Below, piece after piece: positions 1 to 12,100 of a DNA stretch of 64,000 nt. Under the pieces are notes generated by a model. The model was not told the DNA's origin, made no database searches, and was given only the letters and a program-made list of their open reading frames with translations. The number at the start of each line of letters is the position of its first letter. Position 1 is the stretch's first letter. Where the stretch lies: contig OZ005689.1 in the NCBI GenBank assembly GCA_963930775.1, positions 7,913,569 to 7,977,568 on the forward strand, in the 5' to 3' direction. The stretch comes from Cliona cf. orientalis. Lineage: Eukaryota > Porifera > Demospongiae > Clionaida > Clionaidae. A program made the position numbers and the translations under genes.

Positions 1-2075
1 CTCTAACCTCATCTCTAGGCCCTTTGAGAAAGGGCCTGGGGATGACCAGAGAAGATAGAGGCAAAGGGATGAGACTAGGTCTTATCAAGATTGGACAACC
101 TCAACTATTCTTCCAAAGCTGCTTCAAAGTTTCTCTGGTTTACTTAGCTTTCTATATAGCACGAACATTTTTTAGAAGATTTCGACTATCTTTACCAGTT
201 CATAATACTAGGCCACTTCATTGTGTGCATGAGCAGAAACACATGGCCCGCATGCATTATGCATAGAGTAGCTAGGTACTGTATGATGCAACAAAAAGCT
301 ACTATTTATGACGCTCGTGGATCGTGTCCCTGGATTTGAAGCATAGCTACTGAAGATAGTTTTTTTGCCAAGTTTCATTGATTGATTGTGCTTACGATCG
401 CGAGTTGCCCAGTGCCTATAGATCTCGAGATTTGGCGATATTTGTGCTCACGACGATGATGCCACGGCTGATTACTCCATCCCTTGTGCATGCATGTGGA
501 GGTAATGCCTGACCTTGCTCACTGGTGTTCAGTTAAAATTCATGAGCTATGTGGGTATAGGTCAGTTGATAGATCGTCGTGATAACAGCACCTTAGTTGC
601 AAACCACAAACCCATACCAGCTGGAAACAAGGCTTACATATTGCTACACCTGCATTCCCATAGTGTAACCATGGCAATACAGCATCTAATGGCCTAGTAC
701 TGTAAACCTCAGGCTGTGAACATCAAAATGAGATTTCCATTGAGGTGAGCAATCCTGATGGCTATGCCTTCACCATACTATGACAGATTTTCTGAATTAC
801 ATGCTCCAATTTGATGTGGCAGAAAATCATGATACTTATGTGTATACTGTATAGCCGGAAATATTCTCAGGTAATCTAAGGACTGGGTACGCACGCGCCA
901 CAGCAGGGGTCACGTGCGCGCAATATACTTCAATACGTTTAGTCACATGATCACGATCATGGCCATACAGTAGCTGTACAAAGGCAGAGGTTGGCTGAGG
1001 CGGCAATGAAGACGCTTAGCTATGAAGATATCTCCGTTGTACGAAGCGAGTAACGATGATTTTAAGCCATAATGCCCTGGGGCAGGAAGAACTGTTGAAC
1101 AAGACGGGAGATATTCAGGTAAATAACCCTCGTGTGACCTTAGGTTTATCACACATTGGGGCATTCCCGCTCAGTACGATGACAGATCAACTTGCCCCAG
1201 TGATATTTATTAGTTAGGCATATAAACTTTATTTAAGGCCTAGAGAGACAGTCGTCTAGATTGATCTTCACCGCCGCCTTTTGCGATCTTGTCTTCGGAA
1301 TAGCCTTTACGCATGACGTCACCAGGAGGCAGCTAATTAATGGGCGTGGCCATTAATTAGTTTGCGGTTAGAGAAATGGTTGGTCTATCTTATGGTGTAA
1401 CTTCCTTGTTCACAACATGTAGTGTTCTGGAGATGTGGTGGCTAAAGTTACAGCTAAAATCATGCTCTGAAATGGGTGTCCCAGTCCTTAGACTGCCTGA
1501 GTTGGTGGGAATTAAATTTGGCGGCTGAGCCCAAAATCGCTATTGCAAGAATATTGGCGGATTTAAATTTGGTAGTTCGGTACGAGATCACCATATGTAT
1601 ATATGCAAGTAGGAAATTTTGGCGGTTGTAATAATAGAGCACCAAACCGCCAAATTTTCCAGCTATACGGTAATATACAGAAAGGGCTGGTGCTAATAGC
1701 CCTATAAACCAAGTTTCAGGAAGATAAATCTTTTGGTGAGAAATAGGTCCGCTGGATGCGGTAGCTTCAGGATGCTCAGATTCAAGCCTAATCAGGGAGG
1801 CTAAGCACATCGGAAAGCAGGCACTGATGCTAAATTATGCTGTGAATTATATTTGTAGATTTGGAATTTGAAGAGTGAGAATAACATCATATATACCTAA
1901 CCACATGGCCGTGCAGCCACATTGTGGAGCACTCAATATTTTATGTGCCAAAATCTTGTGTCAGTAGGCTGCAATGAAGTCTGCTGAGTTTCGAAATCGT
2001 TACATACAGAGATCCTAATTAGATTATTGGTGCGTGGTTATGATGCAATCACGTGTGCGCATAATGTATAATATA
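1..2075. other. repeat-rich intergenic stretch
   Basis: I see no convincing gene. Positions 1-50 hold a short hairpin repeat of the family that ends in TCxCCAGGC (loop around 22-30). Positions about 290-460 resemble a diverged copy of the GTCGTC/CGCCAGATCT repeat seen at 7.86, 8.34 and 9.61 kb. A repeat ending in GCTATACGGTA lies at 1607-1671, the same terminus as the MITE at 25.85 kb. All open frames here are short, lack splice support and cross repeats. Confidence 0.5.
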
Positions 2076-2290
2076 CGCGGTATGGATGGGAGGGGCTGGG
2101 GGTTTGGGGATGGGTTGCCAATGATTAGCAGGGTTAGTCTCCAGGGTTTGTCTATGAAAGGGGAAAAATAATGATTGCACATGGCAGAGCAACAACAGCG
2201 GTGGTGTAGTGGTTGGGGCTCTTGTGTGTGAAACAGAATGAAGCGGGTTCAAACCTTGCTTTATGCTTTAATTTTTTTCTTTTCACTTGT
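2075..2290 (+). repeat. tRNA-derived SINE
   Basis: A pol III split promoter is visible: A-box TGGTGTAGTGG at 2202-2212 and a B-box-like GGTTCAAACC about 35 bases further, followed by a T-rich end. The 5' segment (2075-2195) and the tRNA-like segment recur in reverse orientation at 13.25-13.47 kb, and part recurs near 50.31 kb, so this is a dispersed family and not a functional tRNA gene. Confidence 0.7.
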
Positions 2291-2556
2291 CAAAATTTTT
2301 TAAGTTTTCGTGGGATCTCTGTACATAATGAGATCTGCTGAGTTTGCAGTTGAGGAGCCAGTGTATTGAACGTTGCTCTGGGACTACAAGACCTCGCCCA
2401 TGTACACATTGTCAATAGATTGCAATGATAGCATGACAAAATATTGGCGGAATTTAATTTGGCAATGCATTCATAATCTCAAATTCAATTTCTCCTTAAG
2501 TTTCTCTTCATACTATGATAATAATAGCTATAATAATTATTATTACAGTGACTTAC

Positions 2557-3432
2557 TTTGTAGACTAATGCACTTGATGTGGTTCTTTGAACTGCCTCAA
2601 TTGTTGCACTAAAGTATTCTGGTAATGATGGGATGGGAAGTCCAGCAATGCGACCAGAGCAAATTAGTCCAAAGGGAACTGTGAAAGCTTCATCTGGAAC
2701 AGATCTTGGACCAGTGTCAAAAGATATAAAAGAGTAGATGTGGTTTAGTGATTCAGCTACACCTTTTCTGACAATCAATGCGTTGAGGACCACTTGCACT
2801 GGAGAAGGACCATTTCCTAGGGAAAAATCCCAGTTCTCAGTTGCAAAATAGTAGTCCAAGGTGTAGGAGTTGTTTTCTAGCACAGTGCACGTCTGCCAGC
2901 GATTACACGGAATTCCTCTCACAACCTCCACGCCGAGCCATGTGGCATTGTTGTTGCGTAGTTGGAAGAAGTCACGAACAGTTCCGATGTGTACGGATCC
3001 ATTTGCGTTGTCCAGGAATCCAAATATAGGTGTTTCAGTGAATAAACTACGCGAGGAGGGATCAGCGATCCGGCTAATTTCGCAGGTATCACCATCTGAA
3101 ATCCTAAAAATTTCTCCATCGTCGTAATCAAAAACTCCCACAGTTTTTAAGCCGTACCTAGTTATTTCGAACCTGCCTCTGTTTCCGATCTCATCGAAAT
3201 ATTCCCGAACGTTCGTGGTGCTGTTTTCCTGTCCCAGGTTTGCTTCGATGACTACAGAGAACTGCGCAGGAAGATTGGGCAGCGGGATGGACGGTGGGCC
3301 CGTGTAGTTGGGGTCGCATACTGGTGTGTACTGCCCGAATACCACCCCTATCAAATACACTGTCAGGAGAAAAGTAACGCACAGAGAACGCAGCATAATT
3401 ACCGTAACGGTAGCCGAAACTTGGATAGTCAA
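2557..3432 (-). CDS. secreted LolA-like domain protein, 5' exon
   Basis: This is one large coding exon. It starts with a signal peptide (hydrophobic run from the MLRSLCV start, cleaved near VVFG), then a cysteine-containing beta-rich domain with several N-glycosylation sites. The run FSVVIEA...EYFDEIGNRGRFEI and the later CNRWQTC match my recollection of the metazoan LolA-like secreted proteins. Near the exon end a second similar module starts (LPEYFSATIEA), so the gene should continue. A GTAAGT donor right after 2557 (phase 0) closes the exon. I could not place the following exon between 1 and 2500, so the gene is partial here or runs off the left edge. Function is unknown for the family beyond lipid-binding-like fold inference. 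The first ATG is at 3432; the Met at about 3396 is an alternative start. Confidence 0.65.
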
Positions 3433-5926
3433 GTATCACTGAGTATAGAGTATTGTCCAGCTACCGTGCGAGGGGTGTAGCCTCGAATCCCGTGCACGGG
3501 TGCATGAGAAAGGAGGAATGGGAAAAGAGGAAATGAGAAATTGGAGAAATGAACGGAAAACTCGTACTGTACGGCATATATATGACAGGTTGATATTATT
3601 CATGCATGAGATGTCTAGACTGCACATACAGTGACCTGCAGGTATGCAGAGACGGATTGTACTCGTACTGTATGCATTCATAGTAACATAGCTACTGTAA
3701 CATTACCTAGTAACGGGCATGTCCTCCCCTGACTGACGAACAGATGGACGAAGGATGAATTCATGAGCCGTGAATAAGCTTATGGATATTGCAACTGCAC
3801 ACTACAATATCATGTTTAATTAATATATGTGGCAGCTGTGAGGACGCTTATTATTCTCCAAGGTCACTGTGTGGAGATTGATCTTATGACTTAACTTGAT
3901 TGATTAATTTATGCCTGCTCTTTAGCAGTGTACATGTGGCAAACTGTTTTTGTAAAAATTAGCATCATTATGATGTTAAGGTTTGGACCCCTCCCCCCTC
4001 TTTAATAGTATCATGGCAAAGTCTTAGGTACAGTTAGGCGTGACAAACTAAATTCACAGTTTATCGTCACAAAGATTTCGATTTTGCATGCGGGCGGGCG
4101 GTCATTTTTCATATTTCAAACCAGTAGAGAGTGCTGGATAGCTATGCTCGAACCTCGAAATCGCCGACGCCCCGCCCTCTAATTAACGCGATCGGTGGGT
4201 GGGGCTCAAAGTGCCATATGTTTACTGTATTGAATATGAAATCTGAAAAATTTTGAGAAAATCTGAAAATCCATGCGGGCGGTGACGATAAACAGCGAAT
4301 TCAGTTTGCCCCGCCTTACATGGACTAGTAGACAGTGGCAGATATATATTCCAGCTTAATAAGGACAAAGGATGGTTTACATTTCATGCCATGAGCTTAT
4401 GAGTTCTTCATCCACTTCATGGCTGACCCCCCTAAAGTCATAATGATATTAAATTTCCAAAAGTAGTTTGAAAGTGCTCCTTCAGTATTGCCTGATAGGA
4501 GAACTGATCTCAATTTTTTTATTATTATATAATTACTTTTGGGGGCAGCAATAATATTATGATCATTACGACAAAACAAAGTGTCGTGGTCTGGGTGATA
4601 GCTCAGTAATGTAACTTTCATTATTCTGGGATTGTAGTTAAGGCCACACAAAGTAAATTCATGGATCATTAATTTTCAGGCCCACCCACATTGGTAATAG
4701 CCATAATAATTATAATAATACTATAATTATTTGACGTTATCGTAGCTTTGTACTGCAGATTGTATATTATGCAATCTTTGGGGCTCAGGACACTAGATTT
4801 CACTTTAAGGCACACATGCATAGCTCTTGTTTTGTGTGACTGGACCATGCAGTAATGATCGACACATTTCCTGAAATGTTGCTTAAGTGGCTTTTTGACA
4901 ACACTAATGTCTTTAGTTTAGTATTTTCTTCAGAGTATGCATGATGGTGTTGGTATGGATGCCCTGCCCTCTGCATGCTAGATTACCTAAGAATCCATCT
5001 TGTTTGTGTGGCCCTAAACAAGGACAAACATAAGCACATAGTGGATTTATGTTCCCCAACTGTATAGACGGCACAACTATTATTTTCCATCATTTCCCAT
5101 AATTATTGTATTAGCATTTTCTCAATAAATAATTTTGGGAATGGTCAAAGATATTTCAAATTTCCAAACAGTGATGATGTGTATAGTAGCATGATTGTTA
5201 TGTTACAAAACCCTAAATTAAGGCTGCAGATGGATACATGTACATGCATATACTAAGATAGACCTGCAGTTTACAATTCATACGAATTTTTAAAGTATAC
5301 GGAGGTCAAGAAACAAATTATATACTGATTTCATTGATTTCTTCTTTCTCACACAAAATTATGGCCTTACGAGGTAGTTTTTCTTGAGCTAACGTATTGT
5401 ATGCGCATTCACGGGCAGAACACCACCCTAGACCACCCTAGAACCATTGGCATTGGAGACAGCATGAGCCTTTAAGTTAATGACTACAAACAGAAAATTG
5501 GTATTGCCAATAATATACAACAATATAAGTGGGTAATTAGCAACCACAAATATTAATTTTGGTATCTGCAATACCAAGTACCAACAAAAAAAATGTAGAT
5601 ATAAATACCTACAACGGACTTTGACCATGCATGAGCTCGTATATAACAGAAGACACAATGTCATAAAAATTATGCATGGCAGACTTGTGCGGCAATACAA
5701 GGCAGGGATGTTATCACAACCCTACAGCATCTTTCTTTAATGTGTAAATATTTATCATGTCCTATTTTTTTGGTTGCTCTGCTTCAAAGATACAAAACAG
5801 TGGGTAGTGAGGGTAGTGGGTTAGGGTTAGGAATTCACATCACTGACACTGTACTAGGAGACAATAATAATTACATAGTATGTCCAAGAAGTACCATCAA
5901 GCCATTAAATTTTGCTCAGCAACTGT
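3433..5926. other. intergenic region with one MITE
   Basis: Apart from the Harbinger-like MITE at 4037-4315 I see only AT-rich non-coding sequence. It separates the LolA-like exon from the 3' end of the glypican gene. Both genes are on the minus strand. Confidence 0.5.
4037..4315. mobile_element. PIF/Harbinger-like MITE, TTA target duplication
   Basis: A 279-bp element flanked by TTA on both sides (4034-4036 and 4316-4318). The ends form imperfect inverted repeats of about 37 bp starting GGCGTGACAAACT on the left and GGCGGGGCAAACT on the right (reverse complement), and share TTTATCGTCAC. No coding capacity. A TWA duplication with a GG start is typical of PIF/Harbinger MITEs. Confidence 0.75.
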
Positions 5927-6147
5927 TCACATGGTGGTAGCAAGAAGTGCAGCTATCAGGATCACAGTGAGGGATATCATAGTCGCTGCTCCGGAACCAT
6001 CGTATGGCTTAGCTGGAGGTGCCATCACACCCTCTGGAGAGACTTCAGTGAAGTTTTTGCTGGTTAAAAAGGTGTTGACAGGGGTGCCCAGGGCACTCGC
6101 CTGGGTCATGAGTTCCTGCTGATCCAGCTGTACCACTGGGTTATTAA
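5927..6147 (-). CDS. glypican exon 9 (GPI signal, stop)
   Basis: The acceptor is TTGCAG before 6147. The exon takes a 2-base remainder that pairs with the single base left by exon 8, giving VNNPVV at the junction. The last 20 residues are hydrophobic after DGSGAA, with no charged tail, as expected for a GPI attachment signal. Confidence 0.88.
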
Positions 6148-9100
6148 CTGCAATGGATCAGAGTGGTTGATGGATGTGAGCGCATGTAGTTGATATGCAA
6201 GTGTGTGAAGTGGGTATGTTACATTATAATACTAGAGCACTAAAGTGCAGAACGCTTGGCGCAAATGCAGCATATTAAACGTTTAACAGCAGGAGCACAT
6301 AATGTGTATTTTAAAAGTAATCCTGTTAATAGTAATTAACCCGCGTGCGCGCATGCGCAGCAGGGGGTAAAGCAATCGGTTTGTCTGTCGTCTGTCGTCT
6401 GTCAGCATAAAATCGGAAAATCTCAACATTTAGGCGAAAGTAGGGTCAATAAATGGGATAAAATGGTGTAAGACAGTGAAAAAACACCTTCTGTCTCGTT
6501 TTTAACCCTAGGCAATACCCAGGGAAGCTACAAATCGTGGAAGTATGTCGGACACGCCTACATCGGACACGCCCACCTAGTACCTTATGAAGTCTATTGC
6601 GCATGCTCGAGCTTCTCTACTATAGGGAGTCTACTGCGCATGCTCGAGCTTCTCTACAGCATGCTTCTAGCAATGTCATTAAATTTTGTGATCATGGATC
6701 TCAGAAAGAACGAAAAACTTCGTGAATAGCAAGAGAATAAACTTCAAAGAATACAGGCCTCTAAGAAGAGGCATGGTCATGGGCAATATTGCCATGGCAC
6801 GCGGGGTATGTGTATGGTGGCCCTGGAGGTCACACGTCACGCCAGTGGCTATCACGAATCACTCCAGTATCCTCTCCTCCTACCGTCGTCACGTCACCGC
6901 CATCCGTAACGCTGATGTCCGTACAGTTCAGTCTCCGTACTGTCGCCGTTCCAGTACACATGACGACCAGTCCTAGGGGTGTGGCTATCAAGTGTTCACC
7001 GTCACACCCCCTCCTCCGAGGATGTGATGTGAGCGTAGATACGATCAACAAATAGAATTATTTTACGTATGATAAAATCAAGTATGTGACCCTTGATCTG
7101 TTGCTGTGTTCTTATTGTCAATGATAGATACCTCAGCGTGTTATAATTTGTTCTCTCAAGGGATGATCCAGAAGTTGATATTAAATTGAACTGATAGTAC
7201 CATCAGTACCAATGATACACGATAGCACGGATGTACCACTGTGTAATCCACACACTCCGTCATCTTGTTACGTTTTTGACCCTATATATCCTAAGATTCT
7301 TAGAACAGTCACCCTGCAGCTGGAAACTTCTATGATGCCACATTTACTAAGTATGGCGAAAAACCGTATGTACTATATATCTTGACTGTCAATATAGATA
7401 ATAATTATATCTAGCAACAACACACTGATCATGAGGTATCAATATACTCAAGAACGGGGACGAGGCTACACTCTGCTTCTTCGGGCTACGCGCGTATCGT
7501 ACCCTACTGAGCCATGGGGGTGTGGCAGTGAGCGTCGATAACCACACCCCTGGCTAGGACTGGTACATGGTCGTGTTATTAGCATGTATACTGGAATGGC
7601 GACGGTACGGAGACTGAACTGTACGGACATCAGCGTTACGGACTGGAATGGCGACGGTACGGAGACTGGACATCAGCGTTACGGACGACGGTGACGTGAC
7701 GACGGTAGGAGGAGAGGATACTGGAGTGATACGTGATAGCCACTGGCGTGACGCGTGACCTCCAGGGCCACTGTATATGTGCTCTATGAGCTCTAGTATT
7801 GATGGTTGATATGGCGCTAAGATTACAAGTCAGGATTGGTGTTAATATATGTAATAGTTACCCCGTGTGCATGCGCAAGGGGTAATGTAATCGGTTGTGT
7901 CTGTCTATCGTCGTCATCGTCGTCTGTTAGCACAAAAACCGCCAGATCTGGACATCTAGGCATCTGAGCGACTCGTAATCACAACATATCCGTCAAAAAA
8001 CTTGCTTCATTATGCTTCGAATCGTTTGGTAAGCCCCATGAGCGTAGCAAATGCTGCATTTTGTTGACCATGCCTATCACTTCTGCACAGCAGGCCATGG
8101 GCTTTCTGATCTGCTCATGTACACAACCTGGCACAATATGTGGGTAAAGGTCGTCAACAGGGCTCATGCTACACAATGGCAAATGCACTCTGCTGCAACG
8201 TGCGCACACTCTCCAGAGCTCTAGTGTTGTGATGTAGACGACGTTTTGGTTGTTCTCCAATGGTAGTGCTACAATAATTGTGCTGATGCAGTACGTATGT
8301 GGCTCTGAAATACTAACCATTGAGAGCCAACACTATAATTACCCCGCGTGCATGCGCAGGGGTAAAGTAATCAGTTGTGTCGTCGTTGTTGTTGTCGTCG
8401 TTGTCGTTAGCACAAAAATCGCCATATCTTGAGATATAGGCATCTAAGCGACTCGTAAGCACAATGAATCAATCGAATTCGGCGAAAAACTGGCTTCAGT
8501 ATGCGTCAAATCGAGTGATACGGTCCACGAGCGTCACAAATAGTGCCTTTTTGTTGGCCATCATAGCCACGCCTATCGACAGTGCCTACTCAATGCATAT
8601 GCATACCAATTGTGCTTTCTGCTCATGCGCACAACTAAGTGGCCAAGCGTGTGAGTGGTAAAGATTGTCAATGTAAGTCTAAATAATACTCGTGATATCT
8701 ATAGTGACTGCCCTATGGAACCAATCATAATGTAAGGTAGCTATACTACTATTGTTACAACATTAATATAGAATCTGATAGAAATTCATATCTTCCTAGT
8801 CTGGGCTAGGTCTGTGTGTCGAGAGCGCTTTTTCAAGTGTCACCGGAACCCCCAGTACAATCGTCTATTATCTATGGCAGCATTTCCATTATTTCTCTGA
8901 AGTTCACGAACTTACAGCCATGTACCGAAAGTAAATCTATAGATTGCGCAATGTGCGCGCGGGGTATGTGCTCTACAGAGCTCTAGTTTAAAACAGCAAT
9001 AGCTATTGGGAAGGTTGCTAACTAGACTGCAGTCAGCTACTATCATCTAAAGATACATATACAACCAAGCTTGGCCTCATTCACTTTAAAGCTATGACAG

Positions 9101-12100
9101 GATGGTGACTACATATATACAACTCACTCCATTCTAAAATGAATGATCTAGCCTCAAACCCAGGTGTGATCAGAATGAACGGTGAGCATTTATTAGACAC
9201 TGGCACATGGCAACTACACATTGTGCAATTTCACTCAGTTTGCCCCATAATCTATGAACTGTAGCCATATAATATTATGGTTATAGATATTACCACGAGT
9301 AGTATATGGAGGGGACTTTACCCTAGATTATGGCTGGGGACTGAAAGATGGCTGATTTCGCTGTGCTAAAAGCGAAGAATAAGCTGTAACTTGTGAAAGA
9401 AAGCTTTCAAGTTAGCAAAATCCCTTAGTTGAAAACCTTTGGAGTTTGGCGCAAAATTGGCTGGTATGTTCATTTTGTTGCACAAATGTCTTCTTATGCA
9501 GGCAGTAAAGTGGTAACAGACAAACAAACAAACAAACAGACTATCGTAACCCTTGTGCATATGCGCGCCGAGTATTAATCAAGCTAGGGCTTATAGACTC
9601 CTATAAACCATTGATAACTAGAGCTCTGTAGAGCACATACCCCGCGCGCTCTGTAGCCACTGTAGCGTACTACTGCAACACTCTGCAGCAGAGCTGTTTC
9701 ATGACCTGACGACCCTTTCCAACACTGAGCTTGAGCATGCGCAGTCGCATCAGCATGCTAAAAGAGTGGGTGTGGTTGATAAACCACAGGCATGTTGAAC
9801 AGAAAATGCACGATTTGTAGCACTAGTAAGCCGTTTTGAGCAATTCGAAGCCCGTACAAACCAGTTTTTCATCGATATCTATCGATTGGATGTGCTTATA
9901 GCACGCACAGACACCTAGAACTCGAGATCTGGCGATTTTCGTGCCGACGACGACAACAACAACGACAACGACAACGATAGACGGACAAACCGATTGCTTT
10001 ACCCCTTGCGCATGCGCGCGGGGTAATTATTATGTTGGAGGGGATCAGTGAGCATGTGGCATGTGCAAGTATGTGCACGTGTGCTTTTATCTCTGCAGGA
10101 TAATATTATGTTAGTGGGTACTAATGTGAGTGAGTGATAATACTGAATTTTGTGTGTGCATATATCCATACACACTCTGCCCCTCACCTTGTCCCTTATG
10201 AATGTGAGCACATACACTCCACCTCACTCTTTCTCTGATCCTATCCCTTATGTACTCTGACCCTAACTCTATGAGCACACATGCACACTCCACCCCACTC
10301 TTAGACTATCTCTCTCACCCTTACAACACATGCACTCTGCCCCTCACCCTACCCTTACAAACATAAGCACATACTCTGTCTCTCACCCTGTCCCTCAATG
10401 TTAGAGTTGATGAACCGCTCAGTATTACTGCTCCGATTCATAGTCCCATCCCAGCAGTTGCAAGCTGCAGTGCAAACATCTAGTCTGCCGCACATTCGGT
10501 CATCAGCATTGCTATTGCAAGTGAGGAACTCTAATATAGGTTCACAAATCTCAGGACCATCATTGTCTGTGGAGTGGGAGAAAGGGGGAAAATTGGGGAA
10601 AGAGGTGGGAGGAATGAGGAGAGAATTAAGGGATGGAAATGGGGAGGGAATTTGAGAGAATAGTTAGAAAAATGAGTTTCTATGAGAGGGATTCTTGATA
10701 GGCTAAGCACATGAAAAGGAATAAGCCCAATACGCCATGCTAGCATAGTCCCCCAGCCAGGGTAAGTTCTCATGGGACGGTCGATACTGTTTGTTATAGC
10801 CTTGTCTCCACTTTCTTAACCACAAACTTGACCTTTGAACCAAGTATAGCCTTGGTTTAAAGTTCAAGTTGGGACGAGGCTATACTTGTCACACTGGCAT
10901 ACAGTAGTTGAACACTCACTGTCACACTGGCTTACAGTACTTGACAACTCGCTCTTACCATACTCAAACACTCCATGAAACTGGCTCAGACTGTCCATGA
11001 TACTGGCAGGCAACAGCTGGCGAGGGTACAGGTTGCCATCCTGCCTAAACGAAGGAACTGTGATAGTATTGCACATGTGAGTTAGCAGCGCCACATCCTG
11101 CCAAAATTAAGCAAGCAGTGAATTTTACTTGGGAAGGGATAAAAAAATATTATCATAAGGGAGTGACACTCCATTATTCACTGTAATCACATGTGCAACT
11201 GGGCTTATTGGCACATTTTGATGCCGTATATAAGGAAGAAGTGGAGTCGCGACATTCTTCTGTATATTATTGGGTCGAGGGTAAAATGTGTACATAGTGA
11301 AATGGTCAACACCTAAAATACATTGCTATCAAACGGCCTTTTTATGATGCAGTTAAGCGATAACGTTATGCAGCAAAAGTAATGGTTGGTCGCAGCTGTC
11401 ACATGGGAGTGTCACCCCCTTGTATCACGATTAATAAAAAAAAACAAGACAACAACTAAAAGTTGACAATTATCACCAGACATTTTTAGACTTCAGGCTG
11501 CCCATACAACAACGTTTATTTACCTGCTCCCAGGCCATCAATGCACACAAGTGAAATTAGAGTCTGGTAAACAGCATCATGGCATGTATCTGATTGCCTC
11601 ACTACACAACTCAACATTAGTCTCGTCCCCAGGCTCCCGTCATGTTCTCAACATTGAGAACATGACGGGAGCCTGGGGACGAGGCTAACTCAACGTTAAT
11701 ATGAGTTTCCTCACCACAACTACTTTAGCTTTACTCACCACATACATCGTATATTAATTTTAGTGATACACTACCAAGATGCAAGACACTCAAATGGCAT
11801 AGCTATTACTCCATGTCTACTGTGCTTGTTGATCATAGTCACTCTTGATCCCTTTATGAGTGTTTCATGGATTGCAAGATTTGAGTTTTTATCTAACATA
11901 CAGCATGATAGTAAACAATCAATAGCTAAGTCACTTTATGAGTGGTTAAGCAGAAAAAAATGAAACAAATCTACATACAGCAGAGTGTCGCCCCCTCGTG
12001 TCACCACCAGCTTTGCCCTCCATGCTTACACTAAGCAATCAAAAGCTAGAGCTTGAGAACAAAGATACTCAATCGTACCACTGAATCCTTGTTATTAAAG

